This document shows positions 16,691-21,808 of a stretch of 23,363 nucleotides of DNA, in pieces; positions within the stretch are counted from its first letter, which is position 1, and each line of letters begins with the position of its first letter. The notes under the pieces were generated by a model, which was not told where the DNA came from, searched no databases, and saw nothing but the letters and a program-made list of their open reading frames with translations. Origin of the DNA: a virus; the IMG/VR virus record IMGVR_UViG_3300001533_000667, positions 1 through 23,363 of that record; one strand, written 5' to 3'. A program made the translations under genes and the position numbers.

Positions 16691-16795
16691 TTAAAAAGTA
16701 TTGCTACAAACCACAACCTCTTTAAACAGCCCTTTTTGTTCCAAAGAGCATGACTTGTAATCTAGGACTAAAATTGTATCCGTTTTTATATGCAT
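16691..16795 (-). CDS. Possible 34-aa ORF upstream of TerS
   Basis: A short frame from ATG 16795 encodes 34 residues beginning MHIKTDTILVLDYKSCSLEQ and ends 12 nt before the TerS start. Another frame over the same bases (VMLFGTKRAV at its end) is also open for about 28 codons, so coding is uncertain. It adjoins the decayed IS605 element and could be the remains of a gene the element interrupted. Confidence 0.25.
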   Translation of the reverse strand: MHIKTDTILVLDYKSCSLEQKGLFKEVVVCSNTF

Positions 16796-16945
16796 ACTCC
16801 CATGTGAACTACACCGGAGCCTAAAGGCATCGGTGCTTCCTGCTTCAACCTACCACTACTTCTTAGGGATTGCTCCGTTCGTCCATAGTTGGGTAGTCCA
16901 CAGGCTTGAATTTCCGCCATTCCAGCGGTGATATTTTCTTGTATT
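16786..16945 (-). pseudogene. tnpB: tnpB 3' remnant (IS605-type)
   Basis: On the minus strand the frame from about 16945 to the TAA at 16786 reads ENITAGMAEIQACGLPNYGR then SSGRLKQEAPMPLGSGVVH, the style of the extreme C-terminus of IS605-family TnpB proteins. The RuvC and zinc-finger parts are absent. In intact elements the guide (omega) RNA scaffold overlaps exactly this 3' part, so the remnant may keep RNA function even without protein. It lies between a strong promoter and the right-end hairpin. Assignment is by phrase recognition. Confidence 0.6.
16812..16835 (-). repeat. Right-end hairpin of the decayed IS605 element
   Basis: CACCG pairs with CGGTG, then GCC with GGC around a TAAA loop, with a G-T and an A-A between. 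It is a subterminal palindrome of the kind bound by the Y1 transposase. It lies at the 3' end of the tnpB remnant. Confidence 0.7.
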
Positions 16946-16957
16946 TCTCATAATTCT

Positions 16958-16986
16958 ATTATATACTTTAGTGAACCTATGGTCAA
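16958..16986 (-). promoter_or_regulatory. Sigma-70-like promoter TTGACC-N17-TATAAT
   Basis: On the minus strand, TTGACC (16981-16986) and TATAAT (16958-16963) are 17 bp apart, nearly a perfect consensus. It points through the tnpB remnant toward TerS, whose start is about 280 nt downstream. An ATG (16949-16951) sits 6 nt after the -10 box and opens a 31-codon frame, so a leaderless transcript is possible. Confidence 0.65.
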
Positions 16987-17075
16987 ATACTTTTTGGTCT
17001 GATGACTACTTTGCTTGTAGTACTGGAGATGCTAGCACAGAAACAATTATGGAGTATATCAGAACACAAGGATGA
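16971..17075 (+). pseudogene. tnpA: tnpA 3' remnant (IS200/IS605 Y1 transposase)
   Basis: The plus-strand frame ending at TGA 17073-17075 reads LWSNTFWSDDYFACSTGDAS then TETIMEYIRTQG. This matches the C-terminal signature of Y1-type TnpA (LW....WS..YF..s.G....e.i..YI..Q). The catalytic HUH motif and the tyrosine helix upstream are gone, so this is a fragment. It is the only plus-strand coding trace in the window, divergent from the tnpB remnant as in IS605. Confidence 0.75.
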
Positions 17076-17089
17076 TTAGGTGCTTACAT

Positions 17090-17112
17090 CCCCTAGCCTA
17101 AAGGCATAGGGG
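17090..17112. repeat. Left-end hairpin of the decayed IS605 element
   Basis: CCCCTA pairs with TAGGGG and GCC with GGC around a TAAA loop with one bulged A. It sits 14 nt beyond the tnpA stop and 11 nt before the end of the Acb2-like gene, so the element boundary nearly touches that gene. It may also act as its terminator. Confidence 0.7.
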
Positions 17113-17123
17113 TTTTATATAAA

Positions 17124-17345
17124 TTATTTTCTCACCTCTGTTTCTACAGGATTAGTTACGCCTTTTACTGCCCACATAACTAACTCTTCTAATTTCGTTT
17201 TAGCTACTGCAATATGTCTTGGGTTAGCGTCAAACGCTGTACAAATATCTTCATATAATATCTGTGCCTTTTCTTTGATAGAGGCTACCTTTTCTTTCTG
17301 AGATAAAGTAAGCTCTTTGTACTCTGGTATAAATGGATTTTCCAT
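17124..17345 (-). CDS. acb2: Acb2-family cyclic-oligonucleotide sponge (anti-CBASS)
   Basis: A 73-residue protein with an N-terminal Tyr/Pro segment (MENPFIPEYKELTLSQKEKV), a first helix (ASIKEKAQILYEDICTA) and a second helix with HIAVAKTKLEELVMWAVKGV. The phrase A.TKLEEa.MWAvKavT is the hallmark I associate with Acb2/Tad1-hairpin proteins. Acb2 oligomers bind cyclic di- and trinucleotides made by CBASS and related systems and so block host defence. Y9 and a Lys in the first helix (K24 or K26) may correspond to ligand contacts described for Acb2 of Pseudomonas phages; that needs alignment. The length fits the family. It is encoded between QueD and the packaging genes, with the QueD stop 11 nt upstream of its ATG, and is the second likely counter-defence or nucleotide-related gene in this block. 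Confidence 0.75.
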   Translation of the reverse strand: MENPFIPEYKELTLSQKEKVASIKEKAQILYEDICTAFDANPRHIAVAKTKLEELVMWAVKGVTNPVETEVRK

Positions 17346-17356
17346 AATTAATTAAT

Positions 17357-17803
17357 TTATAAATTTTTATACTCTGCAAAAGCGGTAGGTGTTTCCCATA
17401 CAGTTACAGTTCTTAAGTTAATATTTTTAGCCCTAAACTCTTTGACTAACTGGTTATACATCCACTCTGCCATATTTTCTGCCGTAGGAACAAAATCAAC
17501 TGCAATAACTCTCCAACCTTTAGACTGAAAGAATTGGATAGTATCGCTATCATATTGATTGGATAGCATACACCCGTGGCCAAGAGTTTCATCGAAAAAA
17601 GTTTTAGCTATCTTTTTTACTGTATGGAAGTCAACTACCATTCCCTCATCGGCATCTCCAACACTATTATCATCTTCTAGCATATTTGGACCAACAAATG
17701 TCAGCCTAACTTTATATCTATGCCCGTGTAAATTCTTACACAACCCTGAATGATTAGGCAAACGATGCGCCATATCAAACTCGAAATCTTTAGAAATTTT
17801 CAT
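17357..17803 (-). CDS. queD: QueD-like 6-carboxytetrahydropterin synthase
   Basis: A 148-residue member of the 6-pyruvoyl-tetrahydropterin synthase/QueD family, which turns dihydroneopterin triphosphate into carboxytetrahydropterin, the second step toward 7-deazaguanines (queuosine or modified DNA). The zinc ligands are visible: H13 (FDMAHRL), H26 and H28 (KNLHGHRYKV). The catalytic Cys is C22 in SGLCKNLHGH. GMVVDFHTVKK, PTAEN (E109) and VTVWETPTAFAEY (E137) are conserved. The usual Asp before the active-site His (LDH) is Gly here (TLGHGCML, H76), which could reduce activity. The first gene upstream is a membrane protein whose end overlaps this start by 14 nt. Phage QueD genes usually serve DNA protection; QueC and FolE are not seen in the window. 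Confidence 0.88.
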   Translation of the reverse strand: MKISKDFEFDMAHRLPNHSGLCKNLHGHRYKVRLTFVGPNMLEDDNSVGDADEGMVVDFHTVKKIAKTFFDETLGHGCMLSNQYDSDTIQFFQSKGWRVIAVDFVPTAENMAEWMYNQLVKEFRAKNINLRTVTVWETPTAFAEYKNL

Positions 17804-18005
17804 ATATTAATTCAATTAAATGTAAAATAGTCATAGCAAGCATTAAACCTACGAGGAAGCATACAATTCCTGCAACAGGTATCCACAAAGGAGAAAATAC
17901 CCAAATCCAAGACCAAAAAATTATTTCTGTAATTTTCATAGAAGCAAAAATTACAACTAAAGCTACTAAGCAACCCAATGATGTTTGTTTACCATATGTT
18001 TTCAT
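17790..18005 (-). CDS. Small two-helix membrane protein
   Basis: A 71-residue protein with a short polar N-terminus (MKTYGKQTS) and two hydrophobic segments: about residues 10-38 (LGCLVALVVIFASM, then IIFWSWIWVF) and 40-66 (WIPVAGIVCFLVGLMLAMTI). It ends in an acidic tail (ELIYENF). It overlaps the start of queD by 14 nt, so the two are probably translated together. I do not recognise the family. Small phage membrane proteins of this type include holins and superinfection or defence-related proteins, but nothing here, such as a neighbouring endolysin, points to lysis. Confidence 0.65.
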   Translation of the reverse strand: MKTYGKQTSLGCLVALVVIFASMKITEIIFWSWIWVFSPLWIPVAGIVCFLVGLMLAMTILHLIELIYENF

Positions 18006-18023
18006 ACTTATAATCCATTAAAT

Positions 18024-18314
18024 TTATTTAGTATGTTGCTTCATTACCTTATTATAGTCTTCAATATGTTCTTTTATAGGACGAGTTCTATTACAAAGGT
18101 TGCAAATAATAAAAACATCCTCCTTCTTCACATTTCTACGTTTTCCATCAATCATAACTATATCTGAATACTTTTTAAAGTATCGGCAGAACTTCTGCTG
18201 GTGCGCATTACCACACTCGCATACAGTTAACCCCTGACCAAACATATAAACAACCTTTATTCCCTCTACTTTTGGAACATTGGGAACCGATGATACAGAT
18301 GTATTTTCACTCAT
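18024..18314 (-). CDS. Small Cys-rich hypothetical protein, probably zinc-binding
   Basis: A 96-residue protein with a Ser/Val-rich N-terminus (MSENTSVSSVPNVPKVEGIK), then LTVCECGNAHQQKFCRYFKK and FIICNLCNRTRPIKEHIEDY. The pairs CxC (with a His and Cys nearby) and CxxC could hold one zinc ion. The arrangement looks like a degenerate zinc ribbon, and the many Lys/Arg residues suggest nucleic-acid contact. It starts 1 nt after the stop of the upstream 93-aa gene, so the two form a translational unit. I do not recognise the family. Confidence 0.6.
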   Translation of the reverse strand: MSENTSVSSVPNVPKVEGIKVVYMFGQGLTVCECGNAHQQKFCRYFKKYSDIVMIDGKRRNVKKEDVFIICNLCNRTRPIKEHIEDYNKVMKQHTK

Positions 18315-18315
18315 A

Positions 18316-18597
18316 TTATTTTTTAGTTTTTTCTGGTGTAGGCGATAAGCCCTCTAGTTTATTGGCTATCGATAACCAAATTTTTCTAGGACCAGCATTT
18401 CCATTTAAAGTAACATTCTCAGGCTTTTCTAGTTTGACTTTCATAAAATTAAAATATTCATCGTCCATCTGCTTGCTATTTAACTGCTCAATGCAAGCAT
18501 CCAGTTTGCGCATATCCCCCAAAGTTCTAAAAGGTTGGTTCTCTAGTATATACGTAATACTAGCTACCTCTTCTTTTGTAAAATTTATTGCTTTCAT
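18316..18597 (-). CDS. Small hypothetical protein with helical N-terminus
   Basis: A 93-residue protein beginning MKAINFTKEEVASITYILEN and continuing with DMRKLDACIEQLNSKQMDDE and YFNFMKVKLEKPE. The pattern of two helices with an acidic turn is common among small phage proteins that I know only as uncharacterised. A Lys-rich C-terminus (PTPEKTKK) follows a WLSIANKLEGLS segment. No catalytic or metal motif is seen. It is closely coupled to the downstream Cys-rich protein. Confidence 0.6.
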   Translation of the reverse strand: MKAINFTKEEVASITYILENQPFRTLGDMRKLDACIEQLNSKQMDDEYFNFMKVKLEKPENVTLNGNAGPRKIWLSIANKLEGLSPTPEKTKK

Positions 18598-18619
18598 TTT
18601 TATATAATTAAAAATTAAA

Positions 18620-18688
18620 TTACATTTTTAGCTTAGCATACTTTTTTAATTTTTTCAATACCCCCACGCCCAATGGCATTTCTGACAT
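18620..18688 (-). CDS. Possible 22-aa peptide ORF
   Basis: The ATG at 18688 opens a 22-codon frame for a basic peptide (MSEMPLGVGVLKKLKKYAKL and two more residues) in the gap between the ParB-like and the 93-aa genes. The leader (ATAAACCAAA) is A/T-rich like the other starts. Real expression is unproven. The rest of the 145-nt gap shows nothing convincing. Confidence 0.25.
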   Translation of the reverse strand: MSEMPLGVGVLKKLKKYAKLKM

Positions 18689-18742
18689 TTTGGTTTATAC
18701 TTATAGCTTATCTAAGCCATTTATATTTTACTAAATGTCTAT

Positions 18743-19555
18743 CTATTTGTTCTTCTTTTTCTTAGACTTAGGTTCTTCTTCTGGCTCTACCTCTGGCGAA
18801 ATTTCTGGTTCTTCTTCAGGTTCATTTATCATTTCGACAAATTCTTCTGTTATCTCTGGGGTATCCATACCATTCTGAACTGCATTTAACCTTTCCGCCC
18901 GTTCTAGAACTTCTGCGTGCTTATCGGGAAAATTATTTTTCAGAAACGCATCACATATTTCTGTTATTCCTACCTCTGGTGAATTACTTCCCGTCATATG
19001 TATTGCTGACTCAACCATATCTAACTGAGTAAGAGTGAAACCAAAGGTTAAATCATTTACCAAATTTTCGCCCCCAATTAAATCGTCTGGAATATCAGGG
19101 TCATTATTCAACGCTTCTAACTGTGAGGGGTCAAAATCCAATAACTCTTCATAACTTCTTATTTCTTCCTCTGTAAAACCTAACAATACGACCAACTCTT
19201 CTTCGGTGTAGGTTTTCTTTAATTCTACTAATACTTCAGCGAGTTTAAGGCTATCAAATTCGCCACGAAGTTTATTCATGGTAATCGTTCTAATCATAGC
19301 CTCTGCATCATTTTTTGTTTCCACAATGCACTCTACCTCTGTCCAAGCTAACTCTTTCAGTGCTTGCCATCTATGCTCCCCATCTATAATTTCATACTTT
19401 CCCTCTTCGGTAGGGTGCGCTCTTACAATTATTGGCTGAGTAAAGCCATCTCTCTTGATGTCTTCCATCAGCGTTCTTTGGGTTTTTTCATCAACCACAT
19501 TAGGATTCCATGTATTTGGAACTATACTGTTAATATCAATTTTTTGAATATCCAT
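18743..19555 (-). CDS. ParB/Srx-fold nuclease-like protein
   Basis: I choose the ATG of MDIQKIDINS (270 residues); a TTG five codons upstream lies in the end hairpin of the tnpB element. The N-terminal ~100 residues match the ParB/sulfiredoxin (ParB N-terminal) fold: INSIVPNTWNPNVVDEKTQR, then GFTQPIIVRAHP and the nucleotide-binding box IIDGEHRWQAL (G59-E60-H61-R62). A helical middle with YTEEELVVLLGFTEEEIRSY suggests the helix-turn-helix of ParB-type proteins. The C-terminus is strongly acidic, then Lys-rich. Phage ParB-like proteins can act in partition, as DNA nucleases or CTPases, or as regulators. No ParA or parS is visible, so partition is not supported. The tnpB element ends 12 nt upstream of its start, which may have displaced its promoter. 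Confidence 0.75.
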   Translation of the reverse strand: MDIQKIDINSIVPNTWNPNVVDEKTQRTLMEDIKRDGFTQPIIVRAHPTEEGKYEIIDGEHRWQALKELAWTEVECIVETKNDAEAMIRTITMNKLRGEFDSLKLAEVLVELKKTYTEEELVVLLGFTEEEIRSYEELLDFDPSQLEALNNDPDIPDDLIGGENLVNDLTFGFTLTQLDMVESAIHMTGSNSPEVGITEICDAFLKNNFPDKHAEVLERAERLNAVQNGMDTPEITEEFVEMINEPEEEPEISPEVEPEEEPKSKKKKNK

Positions 19556-19750
19556 TCTGACATACTCCAAGGGCTAAAGCACCTTGGGTTCTTCAGGTCA
19601 AAAGCCCCACTATTGTGGTAGCCTCGCTGATACCGTTGTCCACGGTGGTTAGTGCTAAAATATTCCTGCTTGCGTTCTCATCCCTGTCTAAAACCAATCC
19701 ACACGAAAGGCAGATATGGGTTCTGACCGACAAGGACTTTTTCACGATGT
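19540..19750 (-). ncRNA. Candidate omega (reRNA) guide RNA of tnpB
   Basis: In TnpB systems the guide RNA overlaps the 3' part of tnpB and ends with a guide taken from the flank. Here that region would be the last ~150 nt of tnpB, the right-end hairpin and roughly 20 nt of the ParB-like leader and start codon. The limits are an estimate from family knowledge; only the hairpin is seen directly. Confidence 0.4.
19567..19587 (-). repeat. Right-end hairpin of the tnpB element
   Basis: CCAAGG and CCTTGG pair around GCTAAAGCA. It lies just downstream of the tnpB stop. By analogy with known IS605-type elements the omega RNA scaffold ends about here and the guide would be copied from the bases that follow, which include the start of the ParB-like gene. 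Confidence 0.65.
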
Positions 19751-20690
19751 CTCCGCATTGGCTACACTTCTGGGAAGTGAAACATGGGTTCACTTTCACC
19801 AATGCCTTTCCAAGCATTTTCAGCTTGTAGTCCAGCATATTGGCAAAGATTCCCCAGCTTGCGTCCGAGATTGATTTTGATAGGTGTCTATTTTTCACCA
19901 TCCCTTTCACATTCAAATCCTCCATCGCCACAAGATCATATCCTTTGGCGTACCTGCTTGAAGTCTTATGCAGAAAATCCCTGCGTCTGTTTGCTATCCT
20001 CTCGTGGGTTCGTTTGATGGTGTGGTATGCCTTTGCCTTCCGTTTACTCCCCCTTTTAGCCTTGGAAGCCTTGCGTTGCTGGATAGCGAGAAGAGCTTCG
20101 GATTCCCTAAAACTCTTTGGGGGCACAATCTTATTCCCCTCGGAATCGGCTACAAAGTATTTCAGTCCAAGGTCGATTCCTATCTTCTTTTCGCATTTTA
20201 CACTTAGCTTCTCGGCTACCTCATCAACAACCTGCAAATACCATCCGCTTGCCCGTTTCACAATCCTCGCTTCGCTTGGATTCGCTAAGTTCTGCAAGCC
20301 TCTGGTCTTGATTCCATCCAGCCCGTATTTTTTCCAAGTCACGAGGTACTTCCCGTCAATCCTGTAATCGGTTCCGTATTGTCTGAGATTTAGACTGCGA
20401 TAACGCCCGAACTTCTTGAACCTCGGGAATCCGCCAAGTTTGAAAAAATGCTGATAGGCGTTGTTCAGGCGGTAGATGACCATCTGCCTTTGGCTTGCTG
20501 GCAAGTCGCCTTTTCCCTTTCCAATTTTCTGTAGGTCATAGCGAGATATATTTTTCTTATCAGTCTCCCATGCGCTCTTTTTGGTCTCAAGGCAGAAATT
20601 GTAGAACAGCCTCGATTCCTCAAGGAGTTTTTCCAGAGTGACAATCTGCTTTGCCGATGGGTATAATTTTGCTTCTCTCGTAAGGTTCAT
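19593..20690 (-). CDS. tnpB: TnpB RNA-guided nuclease (IS605 OrfB family)
   Basis: A complete 365-residue TnpB, within the usual length. The N-terminal domain (AKLYPSAKQIVTLEKLLEES, LPASQRQMVIYRLNNAYQHF, GGFPRFKKFGRYRSL) is typical. RuvC motifs are intact: GIDLGLKYFVA (D173), VAMEDLNVKGM (E257) and DRDENASRNIL (D337). The zinc finger has C309, C312, C327 and C330 (QKCSQCG and ICLSCGL). TnpB uses an RNA from its own 3' end to cut target DNA beside a short motif and helps retain the element. All key residues are present, so it is probably active. ATG at 20690 lies 6 nt after a -10 box, so its message may be leaderless. Confidence 0.95.
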   Translation of the reverse strand: MNLTREAKLYPSAKQIVTLEKLLEESRLFYNFCLETKKSAWETDKKNISRYDLQKIGKGKGDLPASQRQMVIYRLNNAYQHFFKLGGFPRFKKFGRYRSLNLRQYGTDYRIDGKYLVTWKKYGLDGIKTRGLQNLANPSEARIVKRASGWYLQVVDEVAEKLSVKCEKKIGIDLGLKYFVADSEGNKIVPPKSFRESEALLAIQQRKASKAKRGSKRKAKAYHTIKRTHERIANRRRDFLHKTSSRYAKGYDLVAMEDLNVKGMVKNRHLSKSISDASWGIFANMLDYKLKMLGKALVKVNPCFTSQKCSQCGDIVKKSLSVRTHICLSCGLVLDRDENASRNILALTTVDNGISEATTIVGLLT

Positions 20691-20696
20691 GGTTAG

Positions 20697-20725
20697 ATTC
20701 TAGCACCTGCTAAACTTCAAGTCAA
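20697..20725 (-). promoter_or_regulatory. tnpB promoter TTGACT-N17-TAGAAT
   Basis: On the minus strand TTGACT (20720-20725) and TAGAAT (20697-20702) are 17 bp apart. Only 6 nt separate the -10 box from the tnpB ATG, so transcription would start at or next to the start codon. Confidence 0.65.
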
Positions 20726-20758
20726 TACCTCTTTCATTTACTGTAGGTGTTCGCTCTC

Positions 20759-20783
20759 ATCCCACGGCTAAAGTGTGTGGGAT
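20759..20783 (-). repeat. Left-end hairpin of the tnpB element
   Basis: ATCCCAC (20759-20765) and GTGGGAT (20777-20783) pair perfectly around GGCTAAAGTGT, a typical subterminal palindrome of IS605 ends. It lies 23 nt after the stop of the phosphoribosyltransferase gene and could also serve as its terminator. Confidence 0.75.
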
Positions 20784-20805
20784 TTCCCGCTCACTCTATT
20801 AATTA

Positions 20806-21231
20806 TTATTCCCACGGAAAACAAACCCACCCGTCTTTTTCTTTCACGCAGTAATCTACTAGGTCGGGTGAGTGTGGTTTTTTATATAAAACAGCAATTT
20901 TAGAATTAGGATAATACTTTTTTGCTAACTCTAAAGTCTTGCCAGTGTCAATTAAATCATCGACTATCAACCAGTTATACCTTTTGGAAACCTCTGTACT
21001 GGCGGGTATAACTTTTAAATCTTTCTGTTCATTATCTTTATTATAAGAAGTTATACAAAGCGTCCTTATCAACTTTACTGAAAGATATCGAGCCAAAAAA
21101 TAGGCTGGTACTAGCCCTCCCCTAGTAACTGCCAGTATTTTAGTACTAGCCTTATAAGGAATTGAATCGGCTAAAGCCTTAATATCTTTTTCAAATTCTT
21201 CCCATGATATTTTAATTCTCTGGTTTGACAT
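20806..21231 (-). CDS. Gpt-like purine phosphoribosyltransferase
   Basis: A 141-residue type I phosphoribosyltransferase. The PRPP-binding motif is WLIVDDLIDTGKT (residues 87-99), the early loop is LAVTRGGLVPAYFLARYL (R37-G38-G39), and the C-terminus DYCVKEKDGWVCFPWE resembles the W..PW(D/E) end of bacterial xanthine-guanine phosphoribosyltransferase (Gpt). The enzyme attaches a purine base to ribose 5-phosphate from PRPP. Its start overlaps the end of the second QueE-like gene by 20 nt, so the two are probably co-translated. Next to QueE-like and QueD genes, a 7-deazaguanine base is an attractive substrate, making a nucleotide that could feed DNA synthesis; this is inference, and ordinary guanine/xanthine salvage is the default. 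Confidence 0.85.
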   Translation of the reverse strand: MSNQRIKISWEEFEKDIKALADSIPYKASTKILAVTRGGLVPAYFLARYLSVKLIRTLCITSYNKDNEQKDLKVIPASTEVSKRYNWLIVDDLIDTGKTLELAKKYYPNSKIAVLYKKPHSPDLVDYCVKEKDGWVCFPWE

Positions 21232-21799
21232 GAATATTAATAAGTTTAGTTTTAAATTTAAACTTTTCTGAATCTTTCAAATATAAAGCAACCAAATCCA
21301 CAATATCCTTAGCCTCCGCCTTATCGCTTATTCTGAAATACACCGTAGGTTTTGTTATTATTCTATCTCTTACATACGCTTTAGCATTTTCATATTCTTT
21401 TACTGACTTAACATTAATAAATATTTCATCCAAATCTTGCAACAAAGGCAAGTTTCTAGGGTCAACATCATTCTTCTTATCGGAAGGTGGGTTGAGTCTT
21501 AGGCAAAAAATTATATTACGCTGTCTACGAACAGTTTCAATAACATCTGAAGCATCTGTAATATAATAAATTATCTTTCCCTTTGAAATCAAACCCTCTA
21601 TCACAGTCTGAATATCGGTATTATCAATTAGCTTGCCCTTTACTAAAACATTTCTAAGCGGACATTCTAAAACCTTTTGTAAAATATCATTAACTTCCAT
21701 ATCTTCACCTTTCTCGCTGACGGCAACCATTGTACAGGGAGTCCCAACCAAAGAACCTTCGGTAAGAACTATCTGTTTTATAGGTAGTATTTTTAACAT
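21212..21799 (-). CDS. Degenerate QueE-like protein without radical-SAM motifs
   Basis: A 195-residue protein that reads as a stripped-down QueE. The N-terminal LTEGSLVGTPCTMVAVS matches the QueE opening (QGEG...GtP..FVRlaGC), but the CxxxCxxC loop is replaced by a few residues (EKGED) that lead straight into MEVNDILQKVLE. GGEP is replaced by VLVKGKL. The C-terminal half keeps QueE-like phrases: LDEIFINVKSVKEYENAKAY (compare DEIKFVv.s.eDyewAk) and ALYLKDSEKFKFKTKLINIH. It lies 9 nt after the 239-aa QueE-like gene and overlaps the phosphoribosyltransferase gene. It cannot bind a 4Fe-4S cluster, so it is probably a binding, regulatory or structural partner. The homology is by eye and should be tested by profile search. 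Confidence 0.6.
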   Translation of the reverse strand: MLKILPIKQIVLTEGSLVGTPCTMVAVSEKGEDMEVNDILQKVLECPLRNVLVKGKLIDNTDIQTVIEGLISKGKIIYYITDASDVIETVRRQRNIIFCLRLNPPSDKKNDVDPRNLPLLQDLDEIFINVKSVKEYENAKAYVRDRIITKPTVYFRISDKAEAKDIVDLVALYLKDSEKFKFKTKLINIHVKPEN

Positions 21800-21808
21800 A
21801 ATAAAAAA

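Larger units (their letters stand above)
16786..17112. mobile_element. Internally deleted IS605-family element between Acb2 and TerS genes
   Basis: This ~330-bp stretch holds two stem-loops with a TAAA loop at its ends (16812-16835 and 17090-17112), the 3' end of tnpB on the minus strand and the 3' end of tnpA on the plus strand. That is the order of a full IS605 element (end, tnpA 3', tnpB 3', end) with the central part of both genes missing. It resembles the palindrome-associated non-autonomous derivatives of this family. Its left-end hairpin shares CTTTAG...GGGATG..AGC with the left end of the intact tnpB element at about 20759-20783. The surrounding gap (16679-17123) holds no other convincing gene. 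Confidence 0.7.
19567..20783 (-). mobile_element. IS200/IS605-family tnpB element without tnpA
   Basis: A ~1.2-kb element consisting of an end hairpin (20759-20783), a promoter, tnpB and a second hairpin (19567-19587). It is inserted between the phosphoribosyltransferase and ParB-like genes, in the same direction as the phage genes. No tnpA is present, so it would need a transposase in trans. Exact ends and the target-adjacent motif cannot be fixed from one copy. TnpB and its flanks are less A/T-biased than the phage genes, which suggests recent arrival. Confidence 0.85.

Noticed and set aside
18743-19555. Plasmid-type partition system
   Set aside because: Only a ParB-like gene is present; there is no ParA ATPase and no obvious parS-like palindromes nearby.
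19840-20367. Plus-strand ORF of 175 codons inside tnpB
   Set aside because: Antisense to conserved TnpB motifs; no recognisable protein features.
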